Origin: CBFHOS01 sp965657645
GTDB taxonomy: Bacteria; Pseudomonadota; Alphaproteobacteria; Puniceispirillales; Puniceispirillaceae
Reading direction: 5' to 3'
Assembly: GCA_965657645.1 (NCBI GenBank)
Contig: CBFHOS010000027.1
Location: forward strand, 1-24,482
Length of the DNA: 24,482 nucleotides
The notes beneath the pieces are model-generated. The model saw only the letters and a program-made list of their open reading frames with translations, had not been told where the DNA came from and did not search any database. The translations under genes were made by a program, and so were the position numbers. Shown piece after piece: positions 8,162 to 14,343 of this stretch (the first letter of the stretch is position 1; each line of letters begins with the position of its first letter).

Positions 8162-8515
8162 ATGAGCGATCGAAACCAAAAGGGCGACAATGACCGCCTT
8201 AGCGATATCGAGCGCCGCATCAAAGCGATGCAAGGCGAACAGGACGAAAAAGCGCAGGTGAGCAAGTCAGCCCTCCCCGCCGGTGTTGGCGCTATTATGG
8301 GCCGGGTCGCGACCGAGATGGTTGCCGGTGTTATGGTTGGCGCCTTTCTGGGTTGGTTGCTGGATAATTGGCTTGGGACGTCACCATTGTTCTTGGTGCT
8401 GATGTTCTTTCTGGGCGCGATGGCTGGTATGCTTAACGTCTGGCGTGTATTTACTGGCCGCGGTTTGGCCGCAGGTTATTTTGATGAGCATCGAGACTCA
8501 TCGACAAAAGAGTAA
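8162..8515 (+). CDS. atpI: ATP synthase protein I (AtpI)
   Basis: This 117-residue protein heads the FO operon. A charged, Lys/Glu-rich N-terminus (1-45) precedes two membrane helices at about 48-67 and 74-95, with the conserved GRVATEMVAG and GWLLDNWLGTSP segments, followed by a short hydrophilic tail. AtpI-family proteins assist assembly of the FO c-ring and are not part of the final enzyme. AAGGA sits 13 bases before the ATG, rather far for a Shine-Dalgarno. The gene ends 14 bases before atpB. Confidence 0.9.
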   Translation: MSDRNQKGDNDRLSDIERRIKAMQGEQDEKAQVSKSALPAGVGAIMGRVATEMVAGVMVGAFLGWLLDNWLGTSPLFLVLMFFLGAMAGMLNVWRVFTGRGLAAGYFDEHRDSSTKE

Positions 8516-8529
8516 GGGGCTGAGAAGCG

Positions 8530-9291
8530 ATGGCTAATTCTGGCGGCATGCATTCTCCTGTTGAACAGTTTCAAATCAGACCTTTGGTGGAATTATCCGC
8601 TGGCGGTTATGACATATCTTTCACCAATTCCAGCTTGTTCATGCTGTTGGCGATTGCGGTGAGCGGCGTGTTCCTGTTTAGCGCTATGCGCAAAGGCGAA
8701 ATGGTCCCTGGCCGGATGCAAGGCGCGGCGGAAATGATGTATGAGTTTGTTGCCGATATGGTGCGCAGCAACGTCGGCAATGAGGGTCGTCCTTATTTCC
8801 CATTTATCTTCACCCTGTTCGTGTTCCTGCTATTTGGTAACATGCTCGGCCTGATCCCTTATTCATACACCTTCACATCACAGATTATCGTTACCTTTGC
8901 GATGGCTGGCTTTGTTTTTGTTGGTGTTACTTTGATTGCCCTGTTCAAGCATGGCCTTCACTTCTTTAGCTTTTTCGTGCCAGCTGGCGCACCAAAAGTT
9001 CTGATCCCGTTCCTTATTGTGATCGAGGTGATCTCTTACTTTGTGCGTCCGGTTAGCCTGTCGGTTCGACTGTTTGCCAATATGCTAGCTGGTCACACTA
9101 TGTTGAAAGTGTTCGCGGGTCTGGCAGTGATGATTTCTGGCGCCGGTGGCTTGGCCATGGCCGGATCCCTTTTGCCCTTCATTGCTCTGATCGGTCTGAC
9201 CGGTCTTGAAGTTCTGGTGGCAGCTTTGCAGGCCTATGTGTTCACAATCCTGACCTGCATGTATCTGAATGACGCTCTGCACCTGCACTAG
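8530..9291 (+). CDS. atpB: ATP synthase FO subunit a
   Basis: This 253-residue polytopic inner-membrane protein forms the proton half-channels beside the c-ring. The essential stator arginine lies in LSVRLFANMLAGH (R180, equivalent to E. coli R210), and the glutamine of AALQAYVFTIL (Q234) matches E. coli Q252. The segment VIEVISYFVRPVSLSVR (164-180) is typical of alphaproteobacterial and mitochondrial subunit a. A GAGAAG stretch five bases upstream supports the ATG. It is co-transcribed with atpI and followed by a 90-base gap before atpE that contains a hairpin. Confidence 0.97.
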   Translation: MANSGGMHSPVEQFQIRPLVELSAGGYDISFTNSSLFMLLAIAVSGVFLFSAMRKGEMVPGRMQGAAEMMYEFVADMVRSNVGNEGRPYFPFIFTLFVFLLFGNMLGLIPYSYTFTSQIIVTFAMAGFVFVGVTLIALFKHGLHFFSFFVPAGAPKVLIPFLIVIEVISYFVRPVSLSVRLFANMLAGHTMLKVFAGLAVMISGAGGLAMAGSLLPFIALIGLTGLEVLVAALQAYVFTILTCMYLNDALHLH

Positions 9292-9317
9292 GAAAAGTGC
9301 TGTAGGGCCAAACTAAT

Positions 9318-9340
9318 CCGCTAGCCATGAGGTTTAGCGG
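9318..9340 (+). promoter_or_regulatory. Intercistronic hairpin upstream of atpE
   Basis: CCGCTA (9318-9323) pairs with TAGCGG (9335-9340), and inside it CC (9325-9326) can pair with GG (9331-9332) around an ATGA loop. It lies about 40 bases before the atpE start and leaves the strong atpE ribosome-binding site free. The following T-run is weak, so it is more likely an RNA processing or stability element than a terminator; this role is inference. Confidence 0.5.
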
Positions 9341-9381
9341 TTTGAATAACCAAAATGTCTTAACACGGAAGGACTAATAAA

Positions 9382-9609
9382 ATGGAAGTAGAAGCTGCAA
9401 AAATGATCGGAGCCGGTTTGGCTGTTATCGCTCTTGCTGGAGTTGGTGTTGGTATCGGTAACATCTTTGCCGCGCTGGTAACATCGATCGCCCGCAACCC
9501 AGCCGCCCGTAGCGAAGTTTTCGGCATCGGCATTCTGGGCTTTGCCCTGACTGAAGCGATTGCGCTTTTCGCACTGGTTGTTGCACTGTTGCTGCTGTTT
9601 GCCCTTTAA
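9382..9609 (+). CDS. atpE: ATP synthase FO subunit c
   Basis: This 75-residue double-helix hairpin assembles into the rotary c-ring. Helix 1 carries the glycine packing motif GVGVGIG (20-26), the polar loop is ARNPAARSEV (37-46), and helix 2 carries the proton-binding glutamate in ALTEAIALF (E58). The residues around E58 fit a proton rather than a sodium enzyme. A strong ribosome-binding site, GGAAGGA (9367-9373), lies eight bases before the ATG and is the best in the operon, consistent with the need for many c subunits per complex. Hairpins lie in the gaps on both sides of the gene. Confidence 0.97.
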   Translation: MEVEAAKMIGAGLAVIALAGVGVGIGNIFAALVTSIARNPAARSEVFGIGILGFALTEAIALFALVVALLLLFAL

Positions 9610-9635
9610 AACTGGCAAGCACATTTCATTCCATC

Positions 9636-9665
9636 ACTTGTCTGTCCCTAACCGGGCAGGCAAGT
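9636..9665 (+). promoter_or_regulatory. Strong intercistronic hairpin between atpE and atpF'
   Basis: ACTTGTCTGTCC (9636-9647) pairs along 12 positions, two of them G-T wobbles, with GGGCAGGCAAGT (9654-9665) around a six-base loop. It starts 26 bases after the atpE stop and ends just before the atpF' ribosome-binding site AAGGGG. No T-run follows, so it is not a standard terminator. It could protect the 3' end of an atpE message or limit atpF' translation. Confidence 0.65.
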
Positions 9666-9677
9666 AAGGGGATACAA

Positions 9678-10283
9678 ATGAAGATGAAAATGAAAACAGG
9701 CATATCAGCATTTGTGGCTGGATCTGCGCTTCTTATCACCAATTCGGCTATGGCCGCTGGTGATGGTAAGGCCGGTCTGCCTCAGCTTGATATCGCCACT
9801 TGGCCATCTCAGCTATTTTGGTTGGTTGTCACCTTTGGTGTCGGCTACATCATCATGTCACGCGTAGTAACGCCGCGGATTGGTCATGTTCTTGAAGAAC
9901 GCCGCACCCGTCTTAATGACGATCTGAGCAAGGCAAAAGAGGCAAGCGAGGAAGCCGCAAAAATGCGTGCTGACTATGAAGCTAACCTTGATAAAGCCCG
10001 CTCTGATGCTGCTGACTTTGCCCGTGATGCCGCATTGGAGGCTGCTGCTAACGCAGATGCCGCCAACGCTAAGGTTGCAAAGAAACTCGCAACCAAAGCT
10101 GCTGCTGCCGATACCAAGCTCGCCGCCGCGCGGGCTGAGGCTATGGAAAATCTTAACGCCATTGCGGCTGAGGTAGCGCTTGATGCGGTGCAACAGCTAA
10201 CCGGCCTTAAGGCGACCAAGGCACAGGCGGAGAAATCGGTCAAAACACTGGCTAAAGCAATGAACGCACAGGAGGCAAACTGA
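9678..10283 (+). CDS. atpF2: ATP synthase FO subunit b'
   Basis: This 201-residue stator subunit pairs with b to hold F1 against rotation. It has one membrane helix in the segment LFWLVVTFGVGYIIM (46-60) followed by the family motif RVVTPRIGHVLEERRTRLNDDL and a long Ala/Lys/Glu-rich coiled coil. Ahead of the membrane helix is what looks like a cleavable signal peptide: a Lys-rich start, a hydrophobic stretch (8-20) and SAMAA at 23-27. Three in-frame ATGs (9678, 9684, 9690) lie within the first five codons; the first has AAGGGG upstream. The stop overlaps the atpF start by one base (TGATG). Separate b and b' genes are typical of alphaproteobacteria and phototrophs. Confidence 0.93.
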   Translation: MKMKMKTGISAFVAGSALLITNSAMAAGDGKAGLPQLDIATWPSQLFWLVVTFGVGYIIMSRVVTPRIGHVLEERRTRLNDDLSKAKEASEEAAKMRADYEANLDKARSDAADFARDAALEAAANADAANAKVAKKLATKAAAADTKLAAARAEAMENLNAIAAEVALDAVQQLTGLKATKAQAEKSVKTLAKAMNAQEAN

Positions 10284-10768
10284 TGGAAGGCATTGTAATG
10301 GAATCCGTCTGGGTTGCCGTTGGCTTTGCAGCCTTTGTTGCCCTCGTCTGGAAAAAGGTAGGCCAAGGCCTGTCCGGCATGCTGGATGAGCGTTCAGCAA
10401 AAATCAAAAGCGATCTTGATGAAGCCGCCGCGCTTCGTGAAGCCGCTCTTGAGGAAATGCACCAGCTACAGCGTCTACAGCGTGAAGCGGCGGCAGAAGC
10501 CAAAGCCATCCTAAAGACGGCTGAAGCAACTGCTGAGCGTATTACGGCTACCGCTGCAAAGAATGCAGAGGAATCAGTCAAGCGCCGGGAAGCACAGGCT
10601 ACTGCCAAGATCAAAGCGGCGGAAGTTGCAATGGTAAATGAGCTGCGTGACCGCGCCGCAAGTCTTGCCGTAGCCACTGCCACCGAGATCATCAGCACCA
10701 AGCTTGACGAAAAGGCCGGCCTTGCGTTGGTTGACACTGCTGCGGCTGAGATTGAAAAGCTAAACTAG
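10283..10768 (+). CDS. atpF: ATP synthase FO subunit b
   Basis: This 161-residue stator subunit has one N-terminal membrane helix (about 8-24), then VGQGLSGMLDERSAKIKSDLDEA and a long amphipathic coiled coil that reaches up to F1. A perfect GGAGG (10271-10275) within the end of atpF' precedes the ATG, and the one-base TGATG overlap implies translational coupling with b'. A second in-frame ATG at 10298 is possible but less well placed. It is the last gene of the FO operon; no F1 genes follow, so atpHAGDC must lie elsewhere in the genome. Confidence 0.94.
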   Translation: MEGIVMESVWVAVGFAAFVALVWKKVGQGLSGMLDERSAKIKSDLDEAAALREAALEEMHQLQRLQREAAAEAKAILKTAEATAERITATAAKNAEESVKRREAQATAKIKAAEVAMVNELRDRAASLAVATATEIISTKLDEKAGLALVDTAAAEIEKLN

Positions 10769-10784
10769 TCTTTACAGACATCAT

Positions 10785-10822
10785 AAAAAGCGCCGGCCCA
10801 TATCTCTGGGTCGGCGCTTTTT
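10785..10822. terminator. Bidirectional intrinsic terminator
   Basis: A 16-position stem with one G-T pair is formed by AAAAAGCGCCGGCCCA (10785-10800) and TGGGTCGGCGCTTTTT (10807-10822), with a six-base TATCTC loop. A-run and T-run flank the GC-rich core, so it can end both the atp operon on the plus strand and the convergent lipoprotein gene on the minus strand. Confidence 0.92.
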
Positions 10823-10849
10823 GTTTGGCCAAAATCTATCGGGATATAT

Positions 10850-11344
10850 CTAGCGTGCAGGCGCCAGACTAATGACGATGCGCTGACCCGGCTTTACGTC
10901 AAACTGAATCTCGGCAACGGGGTATTTAATTTCATCAGGCTTGCGGAAACCGGCCTTATACGGGATTTCCTCATTGCGCACGACGTTGTCATCGGCATCA
11001 AGAACCGCTGTCAAAATCGGCAGGGTAACGATATCAGCCACCGGCTCTTTCGCCTCCCGCTTCATCTTTAGACCGATACTCATATCAACTCTGGTATCGC
11101 CATTTTCCATCCGCGTACAAATCGAATTGACGCCATTGAAGCGCACGTCGATCGCGTCCTTTGCTGTATCCGTCAGCAAATAGGCATGCGTTCCTTCAAC
11201 CGGCGAGGTGACATCTGGGCACGCAACATATTCCGGTGTGGACGAACATCCAGCAACCAGCGCAACCGCCGCCGCCAAAACGACAGACATTGCGGGGCGT
11301 GACAGGTGCGAGCGAGGGATATTGGCATAATTTTTCTGTTTCAT
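10850..11344 (-). CDS. Predicted lipoprotein of unknown function
   Basis: This is a 164-residue protein that I do not recognise. A basic N-terminus, a hydrophobic segment (about 19-31) and the lipobox LVAGC (29-33) predict a lipoprotein anchored through C33. Ser at the position after the Cys fits outer-membrane rather than inner-membrane retention. The mature part has two further cysteines (C42, C76), could form a disulfide, and contains alternating beta-strand-like segments such as VRFNGVNSICTRM and AEIQFDVKPGQRIVISL. AGGATG upstream of ATG 11344 supports that start; an internal Met19 start would also keep the lipobox. It stands alone between the atp operon, with which it shares a terminator, and the divergent ispH gene. 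Confidence 0.8.
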   Translation of the reverse strand: MKQKNYANIPRSHLSRPAMSVVLAAAVALVAGCSSTPEYVACPDVTSPVEGTHAYLLTDTAKDAIDVRFNGVNSICTRMENGDTRVDMSIGLKMKREAKEPVADIVTLPILTAVLDADDNVVRNEEIPYKAGFRKPDEIKYPVAEIQFDVKPGQRIVISLAPAR

Positions 11345-11415
11345 GGGGGCATCCTAACTGTTTTTTTGATCAACGGCAATTGACCTATGCGCCCTAATCG
11401 CGCAAGAACAATGCT

Positions 11416-12360
11416 ATGGAAAAAATGTCTAAAAATCTTGCTTTGGCGGCACCTCGTGGCTTTTGCGCTGGGGTTGAACGTGCGGTTCGCATTGTAGAGG
11501 TTGCTATCGAGAAATATGGTGCACCGGTCTTTGTACGGCATGAAATCGTGCACAATAAAACCGTGGTTGATGAACTGGCCGCTAAGGGCGCTGTGTTCGT
11601 AAAGGAATTAGACGAGGTCCCCGAAGGCGCGCCGGTGGTGTTTTCAGCCCATGGCGTAGCCCGCTCAGTCGTTAACGAGGCTGAGAATCGCAAGATGATT
11701 GCGGTTGATGCGACCTGCCCTCTGGTCACCAAGGTACATATCGAAACCCAGCGCCATGCCGCCGCCCAGCGCCATATTTTGCTAATCGGCCATGCTGGGC
11801 ACCCTGAGGTCGAGGGTACTATGGGTCAGGTTAGTGATGGCGAGATCACCCTTATTGAAACAGCCGAAGATGCGCGCACCGTTACCCCGCCGCCCAACGC
11901 CGCGCTCGCCTTTGCCACCCAGACCACATTATCGGTTGATGATACCGCCGAGATGATTTCTATCCTGCAATTCCGCTTTCCCGAAATTACCGGCCCACGC
12001 GGTGAGGATATCTGTTACGCCACCACCAACCGCCAGAATGCGGTAAAGGCTATTTCGGCCGATTTGGATTTAATGATCGTCATTGGCGCGGAAAATTCAT
12101 CAAACTCAAAGCGCCTTGTCGAAGTGGCAAAACGTGCCGGTGCCAAAGATGCGATATTGGCGGCAGATATTAGCACGGTTGATTGGGCCAAGGTCGAACA
12201 GGCAAAAAACATCGGTCTATCCGCCGGTGCATCGGCCCCAGAAAAGCTGGTGAGAGAAGTCATTCAGGAAATTAAAGATCGTTATGATGTGACCTTGTCT
12301 GAAGATGCAATTGCCAAAGAGAACATCACCTTCAAACTACCATCCATTCTCTCTGCTTGA
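11416..12360 (+). CDS. ispH: 4-hydroxy-3-methylbut-2-enyl diphosphate reductase IspH
   Basis: IspH carries out the final step of the MEP pathway, reducing HMBPP to IPP and DMAPP with a [4Fe-4S] cluster. The three cluster cysteines are present in APRGFCAGVERAV (C17), DATCPLVTKVH (C101) and EDICYATTNRQ (C200). Substrate-binding histidines lie in HEIVHNKTV, SAHGV and GHPEVEGTMGQ (H129), with the catalytic glutamate at 131. Its 314 residues match the family. The start at 11416 is followed three codons later by a second ATG (11425) preceded by GGAAAAA, and either could be used. It begins a plus-strand run with thrB (13-base gap) and rnhA, a common alphaproteobacterial cluster. Confidence 0.97.
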   Translation: MEKMSKNLALAAPRGFCAGVERAVRIVEVAIEKYGAPVFVRHEIVHNKTVVDELAAKGAVFVKELDEVPEGAPVVFSAHGVARSVVNEAENRKMIAVDATCPLVTKVHIETQRHAAAQRHILLIGHAGHPEVEGTMGQVSDGEITLIETAEDARTVTPPPNAALAFATQTTLSVDDTAEMISILQFRFPEITGPRGEDICYATTNRQNAVKAISADLDLMIVIGAENSSNSKRLVEVAKRAGAKDAILAADISTVDWAKVEQAKNIGLSAGASAPEKLVREVIQEIKDRYDVTLSEDAIAKENITFKLPSILSA

Positions 12361-12373
12361 TTGAGTAACTTTC

Positions 12374-13339
12374 ATGGCTGTTTATACCGTTGTTGATGAC
12401 ACTGACCTTGCTGACTTTCTAGCCGCCTATGATCTTGGTGAGGTGCTTAGCTTGGCTGGTATTGCCGAGGGTGTCGAAAATTCCAACTATCTATTGCGTA
12501 CCGATCGGGCAAATTACATTTTGACCCTGTATGAAAAGCGCGTGGACCCGAATGATCTGCCGTTCTTCATGGAGGTCATGGAAAAACTGGCCAGCGCAGG
12601 CATGAACTGCCCCTCACCGATTCCGGCAACGGATGGCTCTATATTACAGGAGCTAAATGGACGGCCATGCGCGGTCTTTAGCTTTTTGGATGGCACATGG
12701 TCGCGTTATCCAAATGCACAGAAATGCCGCGAGCTTGGCGCCGCCCTTGCCCAAATGCACCTAAATACCACGGCACTTGAGCGCCAGCGCCCGAACGCAC
12801 TTGGTCCGCTATCATGGCAACCATTGTTCGATCAGGTGGCTGAACAGGCGAACCAATTGGGCGCCGGCATGAAAGAGCGCGTTCAAGACCAGCTAAGCAA
12901 GATTATTGCCGACTGGCCGAGCAATCTTCCTACCGGCGTTATCCACGCTGATCTGTTTCCGAATAATGTGTTGTTTGTTGGTGACAAGCTTACCGGCGTG
13001 ATCGACTTTTATTTCGCCTGTGATGACATGCTGGCCTATGACGTCGGCATTTGTCTCAATAGCTGGTGCTTTGATGCGGATGGTAGTTTTAATCTGACCA
13101 AATCACGGGCGTTGATTAACGGCTATGAGAGTGTTCGGCCACTCACTAATGATGAAAAGAACGCTATTCCAATTCTCACGGCTGGTTCGGCGATGCGGTT
13201 TTTCCTAACCCGTCTTTATGATTGGATACACACCCCTGCCGATGCACTGGTGAGCCCGAAAGATCCGATGGAATATTGGTCGATCCTGCGGTTTCACGCC
13301 TCGGTTTCAGGCGCCACGGCCTATGGCATAGGATTATAG
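12374..13339 (+). CDS. thrB: Homoserine kinase (APH-fold type)
   Basis: This 321-residue enzyme phosphorylates homoserine on the way to threonine. It belongs to the aminoglycoside-phosphotransferase-like homoserine kinases rather than the GHMP type of E. coli. The N-lobe has GIAEGVENSNYLLRT (29-43). The catalytic loop is VIHADLFPNNVLF with H191, D193 and N198, and the metal-binding aspartate follows in GVIDFYFAC (D211). It lies between ispH and rnhA on the same strand. No good Shine-Dalgarno precedes the ATG, so translation may depend on coupling to ispH. Its pathway partner thrC is about 5 kb away on the other strand. Confidence 0.95.
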   Translation: MAVYTVVDDTDLADFLAAYDLGEVLSLAGIAEGVENSNYLLRTDRANYILTLYEKRVDPNDLPFFMEVMEKLASAGMNCPSPIPATDGSILQELNGRPCAVFSFLDGTWSRYPNAQKCRELGAALAQMHLNTTALERQRPNALGPLSWQPLFDQVAEQANQLGAGMKERVQDQLSKIIADWPSNLPTGVIHADLFPNNVLFVGDKLTGVIDFYFACDDMLAYDVGICLNSWCFDADGSFNLTKSRALINGYESVRPLTNDEKNAIPILTAGSAMRFFLTRLYDWIHTPADALVSPKDPMEYWSILRFHASVSGATAYGIGL

Positions 13340-13343
13340 AGTA

Positions 13344-13793
13344 ATGAGTAAGGTCGTTATTCACACAGATGGTTCCTGTCTCAGCAATCCCGGCCCTGGT
13401 GGTTGGGCGGCGGTACTGCAATGGAACGGCAATATGCGTGAATTATCGGCTGGCGTCCCTGACACCACCAATAACCGGATGGAACTATTGGCCGCTATCG
13501 AGGCGCTCAACGCTCTCACCCGCCCGATGCGTGTCGAGCTGCATACTGATAGCAAATATGTGATGAACGGCGTTACTGACTGGATGCCGCGCTGGAAACG
13601 CAATGGTTGGAAGACGGCGGCCAAGAAGCCAGTGGCGAATCAGGATTTATGGCAGGATCTGGACGCGGCAATTGCCCCCCATGACATAGAATGGCATTGG
13701 GTAAAGGGGCACTCTGGTGAAGAATTGAACGAACGCTGTGATATATTGGCCCGCACCGCCGCCGAGGCCATTGCCTCTGGCGCCAGCTCGTAA
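13344..13793 (+). CDS. rnhA: Ribonuclease HI
   Basis: This 149-residue cytoplasmic endonuclease cleaves the RNA strand of RNA-DNA hybrids. All catalytic residues are in place: D9 in IHTDGSCLSNPGPGG, E47 in NNRMELLAAIEAL, D69 in LHTDSKYVMNG, H123 in WVKGHSG and D133 in NERCDILAR. The basic protrusion typical of E. coli-type enzymes is present (WKRNGWKTAAKKPV, 84-97). It starts four bases after the thrB stop, so the two are surely co-translated. It converges on the peroxiredoxin gene with a 32-base gap. Confidence 0.98.
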   Translation: MSKVVIHTDGSCLSNPGPGGWAAVLQWNGNMRELSAGVPDTTNNRMELLAAIEALNALTRPMRVELHTDSKYVMNGVTDWMPRWKRNGWKTAAKKPVANQDLWQDLDAAIAPHDIEWHWVKGHSGEELNERCDILARTAAEAIASGASS

Positions 13794-13825
13794 CAGGCCA
13801 AACACGGATATCCGCGCCATCCAGC

Positions 13826-14305
13826 CTAGAGCTGGGTCAATACATGGGCGGCGTCAGACACGTCAAAGACGCCAACCTCTTCCATAAAGATTTTCGTCAC
13901 TACGCCATCATCGATGATCAACGCACAGCGCGCCGCACGAACCCCCAAAATTGGTCCCATATGACGATCAAGGCCCAATCCGGTGGTCAATTCGGCATGC
14001 GGATCAGCCAGCATGTCAATCGCATCGCCGATTTCGTTCACATCGGCCCATGCCTTCATCACATGCGCATCATTAACTGACAAACACGCAATTCGGTCCA
14101 CACCAGCGGCCTTTAGCGCGGCGCCATGCTCGATATAAGACGGCAAATGCTTGACCGTACAGGTCGGTGTATACGCACCCGGAACAGCAAAAAGCACAGT
14201 CCGCCCCGTACCAAAATAATCGCCAGATTGATGCTGGTTAACACCATCTTCGGTTTTAATCTGAAAAGTGGCTTCTGGGATGCTCTGCCCTACTTCGATT
14301 GTCAT
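13826..14305 (-). CDS. Peroxiredoxin (Prx5-type)
   Basis: This 159-residue thiol peroxidase is of the Prx5/AhpC-TSA type. The peroxidatic cysteine lies in PGAYTPTC (C49) followed by TVKHLPSYI, the usual Prx5 signature, and LSVNDAHVMKAW and GLGLDRHMGPILGVRAARCALIIDDG are also family segments (R126 the likely active-site arginine). The family Tyr after that Arg is replaced by C127; C74 and C127 are possible resolving cysteines. There is no signal peptide, so a cytoplasmic location is predicted. AGGA lies nine bases before the ATG. It sits 38 bases downstream of the ScsB/DsbD-like transporter on the same strand and is probably in its operon. Confidence 0.93.
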   Translation of the reverse strand: MTIEVGQSIPEATFQIKTEDGVNQHQSGDYFGTGRTVLFAVPGAYTPTCTVKHLPSYIEHGAALKAAGVDRIACLSVNDAHVMKAWADVNEIGDAIDMLADPHAELTTGLGLDRHMGPILGVRAARCALIIDDGVVTKIFMEEVGVFDVSDAAHVLTQL

Positions 14306-14343
14306 GCTATGTCTGTCCTATTCAGATTAGTGGCTTATCGCCA

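Noticed and set aside
11345..11415. TTGACC at 11380 as the ispH promoter
   Set aside because: No acceptable -10 hexamer lies 16-18 bases downstream, so the promoter could not be assigned.
12361..12373. Threonine attenuator before thrB
   Set aside because: The gap is only 13 bases and no Thr/Ile-rich leader peptide or terminator-antiterminator pair exists here or before thrC.
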